Below, in pieces: positions 1 through 9,329 of a DNA stretch of 64,000 bases. This DNA is from Desulfobaculum xiamenense (GTDB lineage Bacteria; Desulfobacterota; Desulfovibrionia; Desulfovibrionales; Desulfovibrionaceae), in contig NZ_JAATJA010000001.1 of assembly GCF_011927665.1 (NCBI RefSeq), positions 539,019 through 603,018 on the forward strand. Direction: 5' to 3'. The number at the start of each line of letters is the position of its first letter. Within the stretch, counting starts at the first letter, position 1. The notes below the pieces were generated by a model, which saw only the letters and a program-made list of their open reading frames with translations, made no database searches and was not told where the DNA came from. Both the position numbers and the translations under genes were made by a program.

Positions 1-285
1 TTGGCGGCTGCGACATCGCCGGAAAATGACGTCGCCGTTGGTCTGCCCTTTTGCGCGCCCTGATGCGTAACTCCGGCGGCATCGAAGAGGGAGGACACCC
101 TCTTCCTGGATGACGACCTCTTCCCCGGCGGCTGAGCGGGTGCGACTTTTTCCAACGTTTCCGCATCCGGCGCTTCCTTTCCGTCATTGACGCAAAGCTC
201 GTGGCCGCCAAGCGCCTTTTGGGATACATTCTGCCGGTGGTCCGAATGTCGGATTGGAAAGCGAAGGGACGGGAGCAACTCGACC
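1..285. other. Window edge, no gene recognised
   Basis: All three plus frames are closed by stops at 27-29, 61-63 and 68-70, so no upstream coding sequence can be followed in. A perfect hairpin with 8-bp arms (gaagaggg at 84-91, ccctcttc at 98-105) and a 6-nt loop could be the terminator of an upstream gene, but no T-run follows it. The rest is the leader of the antiporter. Confidence 0.4.
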
Positions 286-2088
286 ATGCACGGCGCAACG
301 CTTCTCCTGATCATTCTCGCCGCCGGAATGGCGAGCCAGTGGGTGGCATGGCGCATCCGAATTCCGGCCATCGTCATCATGATTGGCGCGGGGCTGACGC
401 TTGGCCCAGTCGCCGGGATAATCAGGATCGACCTTCCCCAGCGTGAGCTGACCGATCTGATCGGGCTTGGCGTGGCCATCATTCTCTTCGAAGGCGGCAT
501 GGACCTGAAGTTCGGCGAGTTTCGGCGCGTCGGCCGGGGCATTGGCCGCCTTACCGTCCTCTGCCCTCCGCTGGCATGGCTGTTCGGCGCGCTTGCGGCG
601 CGCCATGTGGCGGGATTGAGCTGGCCCGTGGCCTGTGTGCTGGGGGCCATTCTCGTCGTCACCGGGCCTACCGTCATCCAGCCGCTCCTACGCCAGAGTC
701 GGTTGCGCAAAAAATCCACGCTCCTCCTGAAATGGGAAAGCATCGTCAACGACCCCATCGGCGTGCTGTTTGCGGTGCTCACCTTCCAGTATTTCACCAC
801 CGTCGGCGGCGGATGGGGCGACACGCTCGTCCGCATCGGCGTGGCGCTTGTCGTTGCGGCGGTGCTTGGCGGTCTGGGCGGGTGGCTCATCGCCGGACTC
901 TACCGACGCGGGCTGGTGCCGGAGCATCTGAAGCCCCCGGCACTCATGCTGCTTGTTCTGCTCGTCTATGCGATCAGCAACATGTTCCAGCACGAAGCCG
1001 GACTTCTGAGCGTGACGGTCATGGGCCTCGTCATCGGCAACGTGCGGCTTGTCGAGCGTAACGCCTTGCAGCGTTTCAAGGAAAACCTCACCGTCATCCT
1101 GCTGGCCATCCTGTTCATCGTCATCCCTTCGCAGCTCGAAGTTCGGCATCTGCAAATGCTCGACTGGCGCAGTGTGCTCTTTGTGCTGGCGATTCTCCTG
1201 ATCGTGCGTCCCGCCTCCATCGCTCTGGCGACCATTGGCGCACCCATCCAGCGCGAGGACAAGCTGCTGCTCGCATGGGTTGCCCCACGCGGCATCGTCG
1301 CCGCCGCAACGGCGGGCATCCTCGGGCCGGAACTCGTGGCTGCGGGGTTTCCCGACGCGCAACGGCTGTTGCCCATCATGTTTCTGGTCATCATTTCCAC
1401 GGTGCTGCTGCATGGGCTGACCATTGGCGGTCTGGCCAGACGCCTCGGCCTTGCCGCGGCGGCGCAGAACGGCCTACTCATCGTGGGGGCTTCGCCTTGG
1501 GCCAGGGCCCTTGCGAGCGCCCTTCACGATCTTGGCATCAACGTCATGCTGGCCGATGGCGCGTTACCCCGGCTCATGGCCGCCCGCGTGGACGGCGTGG
1601 AGGTCTATTTCGGCGAAGTGCTTTCCGAACACGCCGAGCACTCCCTTGAAACGCAGCACCTGAGCTACCTGCTCTGCGCCACCGACAACGATTTCTACAA
1701 CGCGCTGGTCTGCAAGGCTCGCGGGCGCGGCTTTGGCCTGCACCGGACCTTCCAGTTGGCCATCCATCAGGAAATCGGCCCGGAACTGCACCGCGTGCCG
1801 GTGCAGCAGCGCGGACACACCGCCTTTGACGAACGGGCAACATTCGAAGCCCTGCACCAGTACCTTGATGCCGGATGGACAATCCGTGCCGTCGGCCTGC
1901 GGCAGAAGGACGATTTTGCGCTGCTTTCCGAGAGCCTCGGGGTTGCGGGACGTGATTGGTTTCTGCTTGGCGGCGTCTCGCCCAGCGGACAATTCCGGCT
2001 GTACTCACGGGAGCTGGCTTTCAACCCCGATGCGGGATGGACGCTTCTGATCTTTGCGCCGGAGCGCGCACCGCGAGCACAGGGCTGA
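286..2088 (+). CDS. Na+/H+ (NhaP-type, CPA1-like) antiporter with C-terminal TrkA-N domain
   Basis: This 600-residue inner-membrane protein probably exchanges cytoplasmic Na+ or K+ for protons. Residues 1 to about 385 form a chain of roughly twelve hydrophobic segments of the Na_H_exchanger type, including GVAIILFEGGMDLKF and the repeat-end motif VAPRGIVAAATAGIL. From about residue 395 a Rossmann-like TrkA-N domain begins (NGLLIVGASPWARALASAL), which could sense a nucleotide. The frame is open back to a TTG at 187. ATG 286 is preferred because GGGAG lies at 271-275 and the next residues begin the first membrane segment. The gene stands alone and converges on the autotransporter across a shared terminator. 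Ion specificity cannot be read from sequence. Confidence 0.85.
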   Translation: MHGATLLLIILAAGMASQWVAWRIRIPAIVIMIGAGLTLGPVAGIIRIDLPQRELTDLIGLGVAIILFEGGMDLKFGEFRRVGRGIGRLTVLCPPLAWLFGALAARHVAGLSWPVACVLGAILVVTGPTVIQPLLRQSRLRKKSTLLLKWESIVNDPIGVLFAVLTFQYFTTVGGGWGDTLVRIGVALVVAAVLGGLGGWLIAGLYRRGLVPEHLKPPALMLLVLLVYAISNMFQHEAGLLSVTVMGLVIGNVRLVERNALQRFKENLTVILLAILFIVIPSQLEVRHLQMLDWRSVLFVLAILLIVRPASIALATIGAPIQREDKLLLAWVAPRGIVAAATAGILGPELVAAGFPDAQRLLPIMFLVIISTVLLHGLTIGGLARRLGLAAAAQNGLLIVGASPWARALASALHDLGINVMLADGALPRLMAARVDGVEVYFGEVLSEHAEHSLETQHLSYLLCATDNDFYNALVCKARGRGFGLHRTFQLAIHQEIGPELHRVPVQQRGHTAFDERATFEALHQYLDAGWTIRAVGLRQKDDFALLSESLGVAGRDWFLLGGVSPSGQFRLYSRELAFNPDAGWTLLIFAPERAPRAQG

Positions 2089-2131
2089 CGAACGGGCGGG
2101 ACGCGTTCGCTCCGTACGGAAAAGCAAGAAG

Positions 2132-2176
2132 AAGGCCCGTCATGAACGGCGAAATACGCCGAACATGACGGGCCTT
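2132..2176. terminator. Bidirectional rho-independent terminator
   Basis: The 13-bp perfect arms aaggcccgtcatg (2132-2144) and catgacgggcctt (2164-2176) enclose a second small stem. T-rich tracts follow on both strands. It lies between the convergent antiporter and autotransporter genes and can serve both. Confidence 0.85.
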
Positions 2177-2247
2177 GTGTTGTCCGTGTGAGAGATGAAA
2201 GCTTTCGCGTCCAGCGTTCAGACGGAAGCGAAAACCGTTGGGGTCAG

Positions 2248-4734
2248 CTAGAAGTTCACCTGCACTTGTAGCCATCCGCTCTGCTGGATACGATCCCCAT
2301 TTTCCTCTCTGGAATAGCCGAGTTCGAGGGATGTGTCGCCGTTGGTGACGGTGCAGCTGGCCTGCGCGCCAAAGCTCATATCGTCATTGGTGTCCGTCAT
2401 GTCCTTGCGGGAGCCGAGCAGTTCCATGTAGCTTGCAGTCTCTCCGTCCGTTAGGACCTGATCAGCGAAGATGCGCAGGCTGGGCAGAATCGAGACGTCG
2501 CCGAAGGCCAGACGTCGCATCAGACGAAGGCTTGCCGTGGCGTAAAGCTCGTTCTCGTCAACATCGCCGTAGGTGGTGGACGGACCAGCGACGTTGGAAG
2601 TCGTGAAGCCGTCCTGATGAATCCATTCGTGCCGCAGGCTGAGTTCCGGGGCCAGAAGCGTGTGCTCGGTGGGCCTGCATTCGTAGCTTCCGGTCAGCAT
2701 GGTCGAGGCTCCACGGCTGCCGTAGGTGGCGTGCTCCCGGTTTGCGGGGGCGTCGTCGCGGAATTCGTTCTGCGAGATGAACAGTGTGGACGAGGCGCGA
2801 AGGGCGAGGCTCTGCGAGAAGCGGTGCAGACCCTGAACGCCCAGCGAGAAATTGGAGATGTCGACCTTGCGGTCCTGATTGGCGAGCGAGGCGAAGTTGA
2901 TGTCGCCGCTGCCCACGCCGACATGGAAGCCGACGACGTCGTCGCTACTCACGGCGCGGTTATAGCCTGCGGAAATGCCACGAGCCGTGCCGGTATAGTC
3001 ATCGTCGTCGGTGCGGATCACGTAGGGCATGAGGAAGACGGAATGGGACTTGTCGTCGGTGTCGAGCGCGCCATGTCGTTCGCCGGGGACGACCCCTCCC
3101 GCGGAGGCCAGCATGGTCCCTTCCGCATCGTTTTGCGCGTAGAAGTCGCCTATTCTGAACGCGGCGTTGACGAGAGCCTGATCGGAGATGTCTACGCACT
3201 TGCTCACGATCATGTTGGAGCTTTCGACGGCCTTGAGCGCCGGAGCGGATTTCGGATTGTAGTTCAGCCGCACGGCTTCGTTTGCACCGATCACTTCGAG
3301 GTCCACATCCGCCGGGGTGTCGCAGACGATGCTTTCGAAGGCGTTGGCCTCGCCCGCGACGAACTCGTCCACCTTGTACGGCGTGTTTAGAAGTGTCTGC
3401 GGGCTCACGTGGACATGCAGCGTGGAGTCGGCGAGGTCGAAGGTGCCGGTGCTCCCGTGTCTCCACCTGCCGATGAAGGCATCGGGGTCGTGCGCAAGGA
3501 GGATGGCGTATTCCCTAACCGCGAAGGTGCCGTCAGTGGCGTAGACGTCGTAGGCTGTCGTCGTTCCGGTGTCGGTGGAGGCGGAGGCGTTGATAAAACC
3601 TGTGGAATGCAGGGTGCAATTGTTTCCGCCCATGATGCCGTAGGCTTTGGCATGTCCGATTGCCGAGACGGCGGAGGCATTGATGGTTCCGCTGTTCACT
3701 ATTGTCGAGCCAGAGCCAGCCTCAATGCCGAAGGCCTGAGCATTCAGAGAACTTTCAGTTGTTCCGGCGTATGCCGTTGACGTCAACATTCCGGAATTGT
3801 TGATGGTGCTATCTGTGATGACAGCGATGCCCGTGGCGGAGGTCAGCATCATAGATCCGCCCGTATCCGGCACGGATGTGGCTGGAGTCTGTGCGTTGTC
3901 GCCATGGGCCGTAACAGCGATGGTCCCGGTGTTACTGCACAGCACCCTTCGGTTTCCGTAGATGCCAGTGGCAATAACGACTGTGGGAGCTGTTCCAGTA
4001 TGCGTATCGCCCTGCAAACCACCTGCCGCATCAACCAAGATTTGGCCGGAGTTGAAGCAGTGACTGTCCTCGCCACACCCGATGCCTGCGGCGAGGGATT
4101 GCGCTTTGAACGATGTGGCTGCCGCATAGTCCGAAAGTTTGGTGGAAACGGCAATGGTGCCGTTGTTGACGGCCACGCATTCGGAATAACCCGGCAACGG
4201 CGCTTCAGGGCCGTCACTGAATGGCGTGAGGCCGGAGCGTGTGACCCACATGCCGTAGGAGATGGCCTTGGGGTTGCCGGTGCCGATGCCATCAAGCTCG
4301 CTCACACCCGAATACGTGTAGAGTGAACCGTTGTTGACGGCGACTCCGCCGTTGATGACCGCCTGACCAAAGGTCAAGGCCCTATCGCCAAATACTCCGA
4401 TGCCAAAGGCGCTTGGCGTTTCGGCCAGGATGGTTGCTGATCCGTTGTTGACGCTGAACATGGCATCGCCGCCTGCACAAAAGCCAGCTGCGAGGGTGGC
4501 GCCTGCGGTTTCGCCACACGGCGGCATGGGCGGGGCGGTGTTCAACATGTCGGTCACGAAGACTTCGTCATGAATGGCCAGTCGCCCGAAGTAGGCTTCG
4601 AGGTCATCCTGATAGTCCTGTTGCGTGTACTCATCCTGAAAGCCGAGGAGGTCGCCGCTTTTCGCTTGTGCCGGGAATCCGGCCGTCATGATGAGTGCGA
4701 AAGCCAAGGTAACAATCATGTGCTGTCGAATCAT
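2248..4734 (-). CDS. Autotransporter (type Va secretion), beta-helix passenger
   Basis: This 828-residue protein starts with a signal peptide (MIRQHMIVTLAFALIMTAG, cut near AQA). A long passenger with many short repeats of the type VNNGTIAVS, NTGTIAV, VNSGTINAS follows, typical of a right-handed beta-helix. About the last 280 residues form the autotransporter beta barrel, ending in the outer-membrane signature VQVNF. It should insert in the outer membrane and display the passenger. ATG 4734 is chosen because GGAG sits 8 nt upstream and the signal peptide begins there; the frame runs open to 4806. The passenger holds about nine cysteines, which is unusual for this class. No protease motif was seen, so an adhesin-like role is only a guess. 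Confidence 0.88.
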   Translation of the reverse strand: MIRQHMIVTLAFALIMTAGFPAQAKSGDLLGFQDEYTQQDYQDDLEAYFGRLAIHDEVFVTDMLNTAPPMPPCGETAGATLAAGFCAGGDAMFSVNNGSATILAETPSAFGIGVFGDRALTFGQAVINGGVAVNNGSLYTYSGVSELDGIGTGNPKAISYGMWVTRSGLTPFSDGPEAPLPGYSECVAVNNGTIAVSTKLSDYAAATSFKAQSLAAGIGCGEDSHCFNSGQILVDAAGGLQGDTHTGTAPTVVIATGIYGNRRVLCSNTGTIAVTAHGDNAQTPATSVPDTGGSMMLTSATGIAVITDSTINNSGMLTSTAYAGTTESSLNAQAFGIEAGSGSTIVNSGTINASAVSAIGHAKAYGIMGGNNCTLHSTGFINASASTDTGTTTAYDVYATDGTFAVREYAILLAHDPDAFIGRWRHGSTGTFDLADSTLHVHVSPQTLLNTPYKVDEFVAGEANAFESIVCDTPADVDLEVIGANEAVRLNYNPKSAPALKAVESSNMIVSKCVDISDQALVNAAFRIGDFYAQNDAEGTMLASAGGVVPGERHGALDTDDKSHSVFLMPYVIRTDDDDYTGTARGISAGYNRAVSSDDVVGFHVGVGSGDINFASLANQDRKVDISNFSLGVQGLHRFSQSLALRASSTLFISQNEFRDDAPANREHATYGSRGASTMLTGSYECRPTEHTLLAPELSLRHEWIHQDGFTTSNVAGPSTTYGDVDENELYATASLRLMRRLAFGDVSILPSLRIFADQVLTDGETASYMELLGSRKDMTDTNDDMSFGAQASCTVTNGDTSLELGYSREENGDRIQQSGWLQVQVNF

Positions 4735-5161
4735 TTGAACTCCAAATCCGGTCTGATGAAATGCTTTGCATATATAACCAGTAGACATGCAACAATGTGC
4801 TCGCACATTACAATGAGGATATTGCTAAAAGATATGTCAGCGTCGTCTATTGTGGCCTCTCACATATCAATGCAAAAAGTGTAGACAGCGCAAGTGTGTG
4901 GTATGTATCATACAACCTGATGCCGCGTTTGATTGCATTATTTTTGTCATCGATGCATCATCAATATGTGGCGCTTATTGTTTTGCTATATTCTTCTGAG
5001 TGTAGATGAATTTCAAAACAGCAAAATTTCGAACATATGGGCATCGATGTCAAACATAACATGAATATGCGTACGCTACTTCTGATATGAACACGTTTTC
5101 GAGTTGATCCGTCACATGACCGAACATGCTTTCGCCTCAACAACGAGGCAATGGAGAAACG
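4735..5161. other. AT-rich intergenic island between divergent genes
   Basis: These 427 bases are visibly richer in A and T than the flanking GC-rich genes. They hold the leader and control region of the autotransporter (minus strand) and the leader of the cyclotransferase-like gene (plus strand). Short ORFs here lack a ribosome binding site and show no family likeness. A 16-bp palindrome is listed separately. Confidence 0.6.
4794..4809. promoter_or_regulatory. Operator-like palindrome upstream of the autotransporter
   Basis: The perfect 7-bp arms aatgtgc and gcacatt are separated by tc. The site lies 60-75 bp upstream of the autotransporter ATG, just ahead of a TATATA sequence at about 4770-4775. 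No good -35 box accompanies that TATATA, which would fit activator control. The regulator is unknown. Confidence 0.4.
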
Positions 5162-5650
5162 ATGACTGACCGGATGGAGCCGTTTAGGCTGTTCGTTTAT
5201 GGAACGCTGATGCGCGGCGAGAGGAACCATGCGCGATTCTGTGGCGGTGGCGTGGGATTTCGGGAGGCCGCCATTTGGGGCAGGCTTTTCGATTTGCCAG
5301 CGGGCTACCCCGCCCTGTTGATTCCGCAGCAGTCGATCATGGCGACAGGGACGCTCGACCCTGTCGCGGACGCGCAGCGGCAGGCCGAGGTGGGATGTGA
5401 CTGGCCACAGCGGCCGGAGGGCGATTGGGATATCGTGCATGGCGAGTTGGTCGAATTCGCCACGCCCTCGCGCGACATGCCGCCCATCGACGAGCTTGAG
5501 GAATTCGTCCCGGACGGGAGCGGGCTGTATCGGCGCGTGCTGGTGTCGGTGATGGTCGGGGCGGAGTGTGCCGCCGCGTGGGTGTATTGCATGGATGCCA
5601 CGCCGCAAGGCGTGCGCCTGCCGGATGGGCGCTGGTTGGGGTGTCGATGA
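5162..5650 (+). CDS. Gamma-glutamylcyclotransferase-like (AIG2/GGCT family) protein
   Basis: The 162-residue protein carries the family signature FVYGTLMRG at residues 11-19, then a GRLFDLPAGYPAL segment, an acidic DELEEF stretch where the family keeps its catalytic Glu, and a C-terminal AWVYCMD strand. Members cyclise gamma-glutamyl amines or dipeptides to 5-oxoproline, but many bacterial ones have no proven substrate. ATG 5162 follows GGAG at a spacing of 5 nt; an in-frame ATG at 5126 lacks a site. The gene stands alone with a shared terminator downstream. Confidence 0.78.
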   Translation: MTDRMEPFRLFVYGTLMRGERNHARFCGGGVGFREAAIWGRLFDLPAGYPALLIPQQSIMATGTLDPVADAQRQAEVGCDWPQRPEGDWDIVHGELVEFATPSRDMPPIDELEEFVPDGSGLYRRVLVSVMVGAECAAAWVYCMDATPQGVRLPDGRWLGCR

Positions 5651-5705
5651 CGTGAGGCCCCCTGCCCTTTCGGAAATGACGTTCGCCATTCTCGCGAATG
5701 CAAGA

Positions 5706-5751
5706 AAAGGCCGAGGCCACTTCGGATGAACCCGATGTGACCTCGGCCTTT
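5706..5751. terminator. Bidirectional rho-independent terminator
   Basis: The 11-bp arms aaaggccgagg (5706-5716) and cctcggccttt (5741-5751) form a stem with T-rich sequence on both strands. It sits between the convergent cyclotransferase-like and KefB-like genes. Confidence 0.85.
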
Positions 5752-5785
5752 CAATCTTTCATGATGGCTGGGGTGTGGGGGATGC

Positions 5786-7756
5786 CTAGCCTTCGCTGGC
5801 TGCCATGAGGGTGCGCAGGGCGTCCACCTGCTCCGCCATGCCGATGACACCGAGTAGGTCCCCTGCCCGCAGCGTCTTCTCCGGTCCGGGATTGACGTCC
5901 ACGTTTTCGCCCCGGAGGATGGCCACGACGGATGCGCCTGTGCGGGTGCGGATTTCCGTATCGCGAATGGCTCTGTCTCCAAGTGGGGAGCCTGCTGGCA
6001 GCTCTATCCAGTGCAGATCGAACAGGCGCTGGGAGATTCGAAGCGCCCCGCCGACGCCGTTGGCGGACATTTCCTCATGGAACGGGGCATACAGATCGCG
6101 GTGTACCTCATCCGCGAAGCGCATGATGTCCGCAGCCGATACGCCAAGGCGCGACAGTGTCTGGCGGATGAATTCGAGACTGGCTTCAAGGCCCGGCTCA
6201 ACGACAATGTCGGCCCCATCCTGCGCCAGTGCCCGCATTTCCTCGCCCGTGTGCGCGCGCCCGATGACGACCAGTTCCGGTGCGGCCTTGCGAGCCATCT
6301 TCGTGACCATCTGGACGACCGCGTAGGCCGGTGGCGTGACGAGCATGATTCTGGCCTGCGCCACATGCGCCGCCTCCAGCACCACATCGTTGCCCGCATC
6401 GCCGAAGATCACGGGCATTCCGGCCTTGCTGAGCTTTTCCATGGCGCGGTAGTCGTCCTCGATGACGACGAAGGGGTGCCCGAAGCGCCGCAGGATGCCC
6501 GCGATCATGCCGCCAATGGTTCCGCCGCCCACGATGACCACGTGGTCGCGCATGGCGTCACTCGGCGGGAGGTTCTTGGTTTGCAGGGGGCCATGCCCCA
6601 CCAGCCGCTTGCGCAGGCCGTACAGCGGCCCGGTGATCCGTGCGGCCAACGGCGTAAGCATCATGCTCAAGACCGCCGTGGTAAGGATGAGGGAATATTC
6701 CCGATGTCCCAGCGCACCGGAGGCCGCGCCCGCGCTCGCCAGCAGGAACGAAAGTTCGCCTATCTGGGACATGGTCAGCGCCGTGGCCAGCGGAATAACG
6801 TTGCCGTAGCGGAATATCCGCGAAAGGATGGCGAAGATCGCCCCCTTGCCGATCATGAGGAAGGCCAGAAGCGTCAGCACCTCGCCGGGGTGGTCGATGA
6901 TCACGGACGGATCGAGCAGCATACCGATGGAGGCGAAGAACAGCAGGCCGAAGAGGTCGCGCAGGGGCAGCATGTTGCCGAGCGTCTGGTATGCGAAGTC
7001 GGATTCGCTGAGAATCATGCCCGCCACGAAAGCGCCGAACGCGAAGGACAGGCCGGTCAGGTAGGTCGCGTATCCGATGCCCAGCCCCAGTGCGCAGGTG
7101 CTCAGGAGAAACAGCTCGCGCGAGCCGCAACGGGCGATGCGGGCAAGGACCGCCGGGATGATCTTCCTGCCGAGGGCGACCATGGCGACGAGGAATATGC
7201 CCGCCTTGGCGCAGGCCCAGACCAGCGCGCCCAGCTCCGACCCGATGGTCTGTATCTTCGGCACCACGATGAGCAGCGGGACGATGGCCATGTCCTGAAC
7301 AATGAGCATGCCGATCATGACCCGGCTCGACAGTGTGCCCATGAGGCCCTGACTTTCCAGCGTTTTCAGCACGACCATGGTGCTCGATAGCGACATGACC
7401 GCGCCGAGCCACAGAGAAGCATTCCAGTCCCAGCCAAGATGCAGGCCAACGCCATACCCGAAGGCCATGGTCAAAAGTATCTGGATGGGCGTTCCGATGA
7501 GGGCTATGCCCTTCACCGGCTTCAATTCCTTGAACGAGAACTCGATGCCGAGCACGAACAGCAGGAGTGCCACGCCGATTTCGGCCAGCAGTTCGATTTC
7601 GTGGACGGACGAGACGGTTACGCCGCCGGTGTGCGGGCCAAGCAGGATTCCCGCAACAATGTAGGCGAGAATGAGCGGCTGGCCCAGCTTGCGCGCAAAA
7701 ACGGCGCATATGAGCGAAAGGACGATGATGAGAACGAGATCCGAAGCGATGCCCAT
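5786..7756 (-). CDS. KefB/RosB-type monovalent cation:proton antiporter (CPA2) with TrkA-N and TrkA-C
   Basis: This 656-residue inner-membrane protein has about twelve membrane segments in residues 1-385 ([20 protein letters not shown] near the start). A TrkA-N nucleotide-binding domain follows ([17 protein letters not shown], near residue 405), then a C-terminal TrkA-C domain ([20 protein letters not shown]). The layout matches glutathione- or nucleotide-gated K+ efflux systems and related Na+/H+ exchangers. ATG 7756 is preferred over the frame's first start at 7801 because AGGGA lies about 9 nt upstream and the first helix follows at once. It is one of three antiporters in the window. Which ion it moves is not visible. 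Confidence 0.85.
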   Translation of the reverse strand: MGIASDLVLIIVLSLICAVFARKLGQPLILAYIVAGILLGPHTGGVTVSSVHEIELLAEIGVALLLFVLGIEFSFKELKPVKGIALIGTPIQILLTMAFGYGVGLHLGWDWNASLWLGAVMSLSSTMVVLKTLESQGLMGTLSSRVMIGMLIVQDMAIVPLLIVVPKIQTIGSELGALVWACAKAGIFLVAMVALGRKIIPAVLARIARCGSRELFLLSTCALGLGIGYATYLTGLSFAFGAFVAGMILSESDFAYQTLGNMLPLRDLFGLLFFASIGMLLDPSVIIDHPGEVLTLLAFLMIGKGAIFAILSRIFRYGNVIPLATALTMSQIGELSFLLASAGAASGALGHREYSLILTTAVLSMMLTPLAARITGPLYGLRKRLVGHGPLQTKNLPPSDAMRDHVVIVGGGTIGGMIAGILRRFGHPFVVIEDDYRAMEKLSKAGMPVIFGDAGNDVVLEAAHVAQARIMLVTPPAYAVVQMVTKMARKAAPELVVIGRAHTGEEMRALAQDGADIVVEPGLEASLEFIRQTLSRLGVSAADIMRFADEVHRDLYAPFHEEMSANGVGGALRISQRLFDLHWIELPAGSPLGDRAIRDTEIRTRTGASVVAILRGENVDVNPGPEKTLRAGDLLGVIGMAEQVDALRTLMAASEG

Positions 7757-8371
7757 GATTTTCCCTGTTCTTCGAAAATGTGATGCGGGAGCCAAAAACA
7801 CCGTTTGGCGGCTGTGCCGGGCGGTGTCGCCTCAACTATCCCCGAATGCCCTTTCGGCTGTCAATGCGTGGGTATGCAGACGTGCCGGGTGCGACCGACA
7901 TGAACCCTTGCGCGTTCCATATGGGACAAGGTCTTTCGCTCTTCCGAATTCGAAAAACACATATCCCTGTATTTTCGGGCATCAGGAAAGGCTGGCCTCC
8001 CGCTGAAAATTCTGTTAGAAGTCTTGTCAGCCTTCCTAACAAATCCTCCCCACAGAAATTGTTCTTTGCACGCTTTGGCGCGCAAGGGCATTTCTTTTAC
8101 ATTTGGCGGACTGTTGGGAAAGCTCCGGAAACTGCGAGGTTCATGCATGAAGCCCCCGCAGGTATCCGGAAGGCCAGCGGAATGTCGGGTCCAGCATGTT
8201 TTTATGGACAGAGCTTCCGCATGTTGTTCCGCAGAGGCATGGGGAAGGCCCTTTGTGCCTTGACCGGGTGGCGGACATGGCTTGGCCGTGTCCTTCATCG
8301 TGCCGCCCAGCCACGGCTAGGCTGCATTTTTTGTTGGCAAATACAGATGTGAGAGTAGTTAAGGATTAATG
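7757..8371. other. Intergenic region upstream of kefB-like and greA genes
   Basis: These 615 bases separate two divergent genes. Besides the promoter noted, they hold an imperfect hairpin (tgttagaag 8013-8021, cttcctaaca 8032-8041). Overlapping ORFs exist on both strands (7780-8352 plus, 7861-8298 minus), but neither has a ribosome binding site or a family likeness, so no gene is called. Confidence 0.45.
7835..7864 (-). promoter_or_regulatory. Candidate sigma-70 promoter of the KefB-like gene
   Basis: Reading the minus strand, TTGACA (7864-7859) is followed after 18 nt by GATAGT (7840-7835). This would start transcription about 70 bp upstream of the ATG at 7756. Confidence 0.45.
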
Positions 8372-8854
8372 ATGAGCACCATTCCGATTTCTGTCGAAGG
8401 TTTTGAGCGGGTCAAAAAGGAACTCGAGGAACTCAAGAAGGAGCGGCCCGAGGTGATCGATGCGATCGCCAAGGCTCGCGAGGAAGGCGACCTGCGTGAG
8501 AACGCCGGATACGACGCCGCCCGCGAGCGCCAGGGTATGCTCGAAGCGCGTATCAATTACATCGAGTCGCGCATTCCTCGTTTCAACGTCATCGACTTAA
8601 ACACGTTGCATGGTCCCCGCGTCACCTTCGGCGCCACCGTTGAGATCGAAGATCTGGATACCGCCGAGGTGCGCAAGTACACCCTGCTCGGTCCGGACGA
8701 GACCGATACGGCGAACGGAAAGATTTCCGTGCTTTCTCCCGTTGCCCGTGCCCTTCTGGGCAAGGAAGAGGGAGACGAGATCGTTGTCGACGCCCCGCGC
8801 GGCAAGATCGAGTACGAAATCGTTTCCGTGACCTTCCCCGGCTTGAAGAATTAA
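8372..8854 (+). CDS. greA: Transcription elongation factor GreA
   Basis: GreA binds the secondary channel of RNA polymerase and stimulates cleavage of backtracked RNA so that stalled elongation can resume. The 160-residue length is normal. The N-terminal coiled coil carries the tip acids in EEGDLRENAGYDAARERQ (about residues 38-55), and the C-terminal globular domain contains the PVARALLGKEEGDEI motif. Two ATGs are adjacent (8369 and 8372). AAGGA at 8361-8365 leaves only 3 nt to the first and 6 nt to the second, so the second is preferred. It is monocistronic, with a strong terminator downstream. Confidence 0.95.
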   Translation: MSTIPISVEGFERVKKELEELKKERPEVIDAIAKAREEGDLRENAGYDAARERQGMLEARINYIESRIPRFNVIDLNTLHGPRVTFGATVEIEDLDTAEVRKYTLLGPDETDTANGKISVLSPVARALLGKEEGDEIVVDAPRGKIEYEIVSVTFPGLKN

Positions 8855-8928
8855 CCGCGTAGTGCGTCGGGCCTGCGCGTTGGCAGGCCCACAAGTGCCC
8901 ACCACGCGTAGAGCCACGAGAAAATCGC

Positions 8929-8960
8929 AAGGCCTGCATCCACGTTCGGATGCAGGCCTT
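8929..8960 (+). terminator. Terminator of greA
   Basis: The 13-bp perfect arms aaggcctgcatcc (8929-8941) and ggatgcaggcctt (8948-8960) flank a 6-nt loop and are followed by tcttgcg. A weaker 8-bp hairpin without a T-run lies just before it at 8869-8890. Confidence 0.8.
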
Positions 8961-9210
8961 TCTTGCGTGGCGTTGCGCCGGAAGTTCACGGCGTTCGGCC
9001 ATGCCCCCCTGCCCTGCGATTGGTATCGGGGCTGATTCGACAGGTTGGCTGCGGACGTCCGGCAGCGCGCTACGCCTTGGCGTATCGGGCGCTCGCTGAC
9101 GGCGGCGGCGTTCCGTTGCTTCGAGCTACCCCCTTCACCATGCCGTTAGGGTGTGAATTCCGATTCGCCTTCTCCCCCTCTCCGTTCATTCTCACGTCGC
9201 TTCAACGACA
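8961..9210. other. Gap with no recognisable gene
   Basis: The 250 bases between the greA and ribB terminators hold no ORF with a ribosome binding site. A stretch at about 9028-9050 (ggggctgattcgacaggtt) resembles the 5' end of tmRNA genes, but no matching 3' end, tag reading frame or length is present, so no RNA gene is called. Confidence 0.4.
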
Positions 9211-9245
9211 GAAAACCCCGCACCGGGAATGTTCCCGGTACGGGG
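9211..9245 (-). terminator. Terminator of ribB
   Basis: On the minus strand a GC-rich stem (plus-strand arms ccccg-caccggga at 9216-9228 and tcccggta-cgggg ending at 9245) is followed by ttttc. It sits 85 bp past the ribB stop codon. Confidence 0.8.
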
Positions 9246-9329
9246 CGTTCACTATGCCCACGCGGTGTTGATCGACTCAACGCGGCGAGGGTGCATTGCG
9301 CGGTCGGCGGACCTCGCAGTGTCGGCTGA

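Noticed and set aside
4797-5009. 70-codon frame in the AT-rich island
   Set aside because: No ribosome binding site; it starts inside the palindrome and looks random.
7780-8352. 190-codon frame in the gap before greA
   Set aside because: No ribosome binding site, no family likeness, and an opposing frame of similar length exists; the gap is better read as control sequence.
9028-9050. Possible tmRNA 5' end (ggggctgattcgacaggtt)
   Set aside because: No matching acceptor 3' strand, no tag ORF and too little room before the ribB terminator; probably chance.
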